NCBI GenBank assembly: GCA_026018925.1 | Contig: JAKSZU010000002.1 | Span: 157,163,400 to 157,227,399 of the forward strand | Reading direction: 5' to 3' | DNA: 64,000 nt | Source: Tupaia tana | Taxonomy: Eukaryota; Chordata; Mammalia; Scandentia; Tupaiidae | Part shown: positions 62,971 to 64,000 of the stretch, in pieces | Layout of the letters: each line of letters opens with the position of its first letter | Numbering within the stretch: the first letter of the stretch is position 1 | The notes under the pieces: model-generated | Databases searched by the model: none | Told to the model about the DNA's origin: nothing | What the model saw: only the letters and a program-made list of their open reading frames with translations | Position numbers and translations under genes: made by a program

Positions 62971-63221
62971 TTTTTCTTCTTTGTAAAAGGGTCCATGCAT
63001 TTGTCAGAGACAGAGACAAAGAGAGTGAGAGAAGGAGAAAGCATCCCCAATGGCATGTAGTTGCCACAATCCCTTCTCCTCCATTTCTACGCCCTGCTGG
63101 GATTTGGGGCATGCATATACAGGTGCCTAGAGTACTCTCAAGCTGCTGTGGCTGGGTTTCAAACAGTACAGTCAACTATGTGGGATCCAGCTACTTTAAC
63201 CACCAGGCCACTGAACCAGCC
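62971..63221 (-). mobile_element. SINE-O copy
   Basis: Reversed: TTTGTAAAAGGGTCCATGCATTTGTC, CACAATCCCTTCTCC, GGGGCATGCATATACAGGTGCC, CAAACAGTACAGTCAACTATGTGGGATCC, head CCACTGAACCAGCCCC. Duplication CTTTTYTGACAT near 62958-62968 and 63223-63234. Confidence 0.9.
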
Positions 63222-63269
63222 CCTTTTCTGACATCTTGATAGCTTTCTATATCACTGCTGATGTCATTT

Positions 63270-63550
63270 TTTTTTTTTTTAAAGAGAGGTCTTTTGCTTG
63301 CTTGTTTTTTGCTACAGGGCACATGTGCTTGCCGGAGAGACCAAGAGAGACAGAGAGAGACAGAAAGTGAGAAATCACCCCCTGGGGGGACAGCCATGCT
63401 GCAATCTCTTCTCCTCCAGTCTCTTCTCAGGATCTTGGACATGCAGGCACACGTGCCCGGCATGAGTTTAGGCCACAGGGTCCAGGATTCAAACTGTGGT
63501 CGGCTACATGAAAGTCCAGTGACGTAACCATTATGCCATCTCTGGCCCCA
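63270..63550 (-). mobile_element. SINE-L copy
   Basis: Reversed: TTTTTTGCTACAGGGCACATGTGC, GGATCTTGGACATGCAGGCACACGTGCCCGGC, GGTCGGCTACATGAAAGTCC, head CCATCTCTGGCCCC. TGATGTC at 63259-63265 and 63551-63557. Confidence 0.92.
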
Positions 63551-63700
63551 TGATGTCCTTAAAATGCCCTTTTCTCTTGCCTCTGTGACATCACATTCTT
63601 CATATTTCGGTATTTCTTCCTTGACTTTCTGGTTGTATTGTCTCAGTCTATTTTGTAGGTTCCCATCACTTTATTGAACCACTAAAACAAATAACTACTT

Positions 63701-63918
63701 GGGCCAGCCAAGTGATGTGGTGGTTAAGGCAGCTGGATCTCATATAACCAACTGGGCGGTTCGAATCCTGGCACTTGTATGTGCATGTCCAGAATCCCAA
63801 GTGGAGAGTGGAAAAGAAAGGACCACAGTGTGGTCACATCCTTGGGGGGCAATTTCTCACTTCCTCTCTCTCTCCCCCTCTCTCTTTCTGGAAAGCATAT
63901 GCACACTATAGCAAATTA
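63701..63918 (+). mobile_element. SINE-L/O copy
   Basis: Head TTGGGCCAGCCAAGTGATGTGGTGG, GGTTCGAATCC, a short middle (TTGTATGTGCATGTCCAGAATCC), CATCCTTGGGGGGC palindrome, GCACACTATAGCAAATT end. Confidence 0.88.
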
Positions 63919-63966
<48 letters not shown>

Positions 63967-64000
63967 GCACACACACATACACACACACACATATACACAC
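63919..64000. repeat. (TA)n and (CA)n microsatellite, runs off the window
   Basis: TATATA run about 40 bases long, then CATGCACACACACATACACAC to the end. It grew in the tail of the preceding SINE. Confidence 0.92.

Overview
This is a window of nuclear DNA from a placental mammal. It holds no protein-coding gene that I can support. The coding-like pieces are a dead processed copy of SNRPC (U1 snRNP protein C), a retroposed fragment of 28S rRNA, and one unrecognised mRNA-3'-end-like segment near 39.4-40.2 kb. Most open reading frames in the window are read-through of repeats. The mammalian diagnosis rests on MIR, L2, L1 and MaLR-LTR fossils, scarce CpG outside young repeats, and the SNRPC copy.

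The dominant feature is a very dense population of tRNA-derived SINEs, about 85 copies or one per 750 bases, which I estimate by hand at over a quarter of the window. I use working names. SINE-L is long (about 240-260 bases): a tRNA-like head with A and B boxes, a CpG-rich middle, a CCCC/GGGG palindrome, a CT-rich stretch and an end near CCTATAGCRAAAA plus poly(A). SINE-S is short (about 130-180 bases): a similar head, then a CT-rich stretch, GGTCAAATTAAAATAAAT and an A/T-rich tail. SINE-O is older and diverged, with a different head and a middle related to SINE-L. Many SINE-L and SINE-S copies keep clear 8-18 base target-site duplications. Several SINE-L copies keep intact CpGs and look recent. 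A fossil 7SL-RNA-derived monomer (31.3-31.5 kb) points to Euarchontoglires. With tRNA-derived SINEs as the main active family and no dimeric Alu, a colugo (Dermoptera, whose tRNA-derived CYN SINEs are published) is my best guess. This is inference and should be tested by alignment.

Layout. 0-12.7 kb: SINEs, an L2 fragment, two hairpins, a 76-base tandem duplication, and a MIR split by a MaLR-type LTR. 12.7-16.4 kb: mostly unique sequence with retained CpGs. 16.4-20 kb: an L1 3'-UTR-like segment, then an L2 carrying a nest of SINEs. 20-32 kb: SINEs, the 28S fragment, L2, L1 and 7SL fossils. 32.3-34.8 kb: SINE-free. 34.8-35.6 kb: SNRPC pseudogene. 36.5 kb: MaLR LTR. 38.8-40.2 kb: possible exon or retrocopy. 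40.5-42.9 kb: SINE-free, conserved-looking. 43-64 kb: SINEs with an L1 3' end, MIR and L2 fossils and microsatellites. Since there are no genes, nothing works together here as a pathway. The history is one of successive retroposition waves (L2/MIR, then L1/MaLR/7SL, then SINE-O, then SINE-S and SINE-L).
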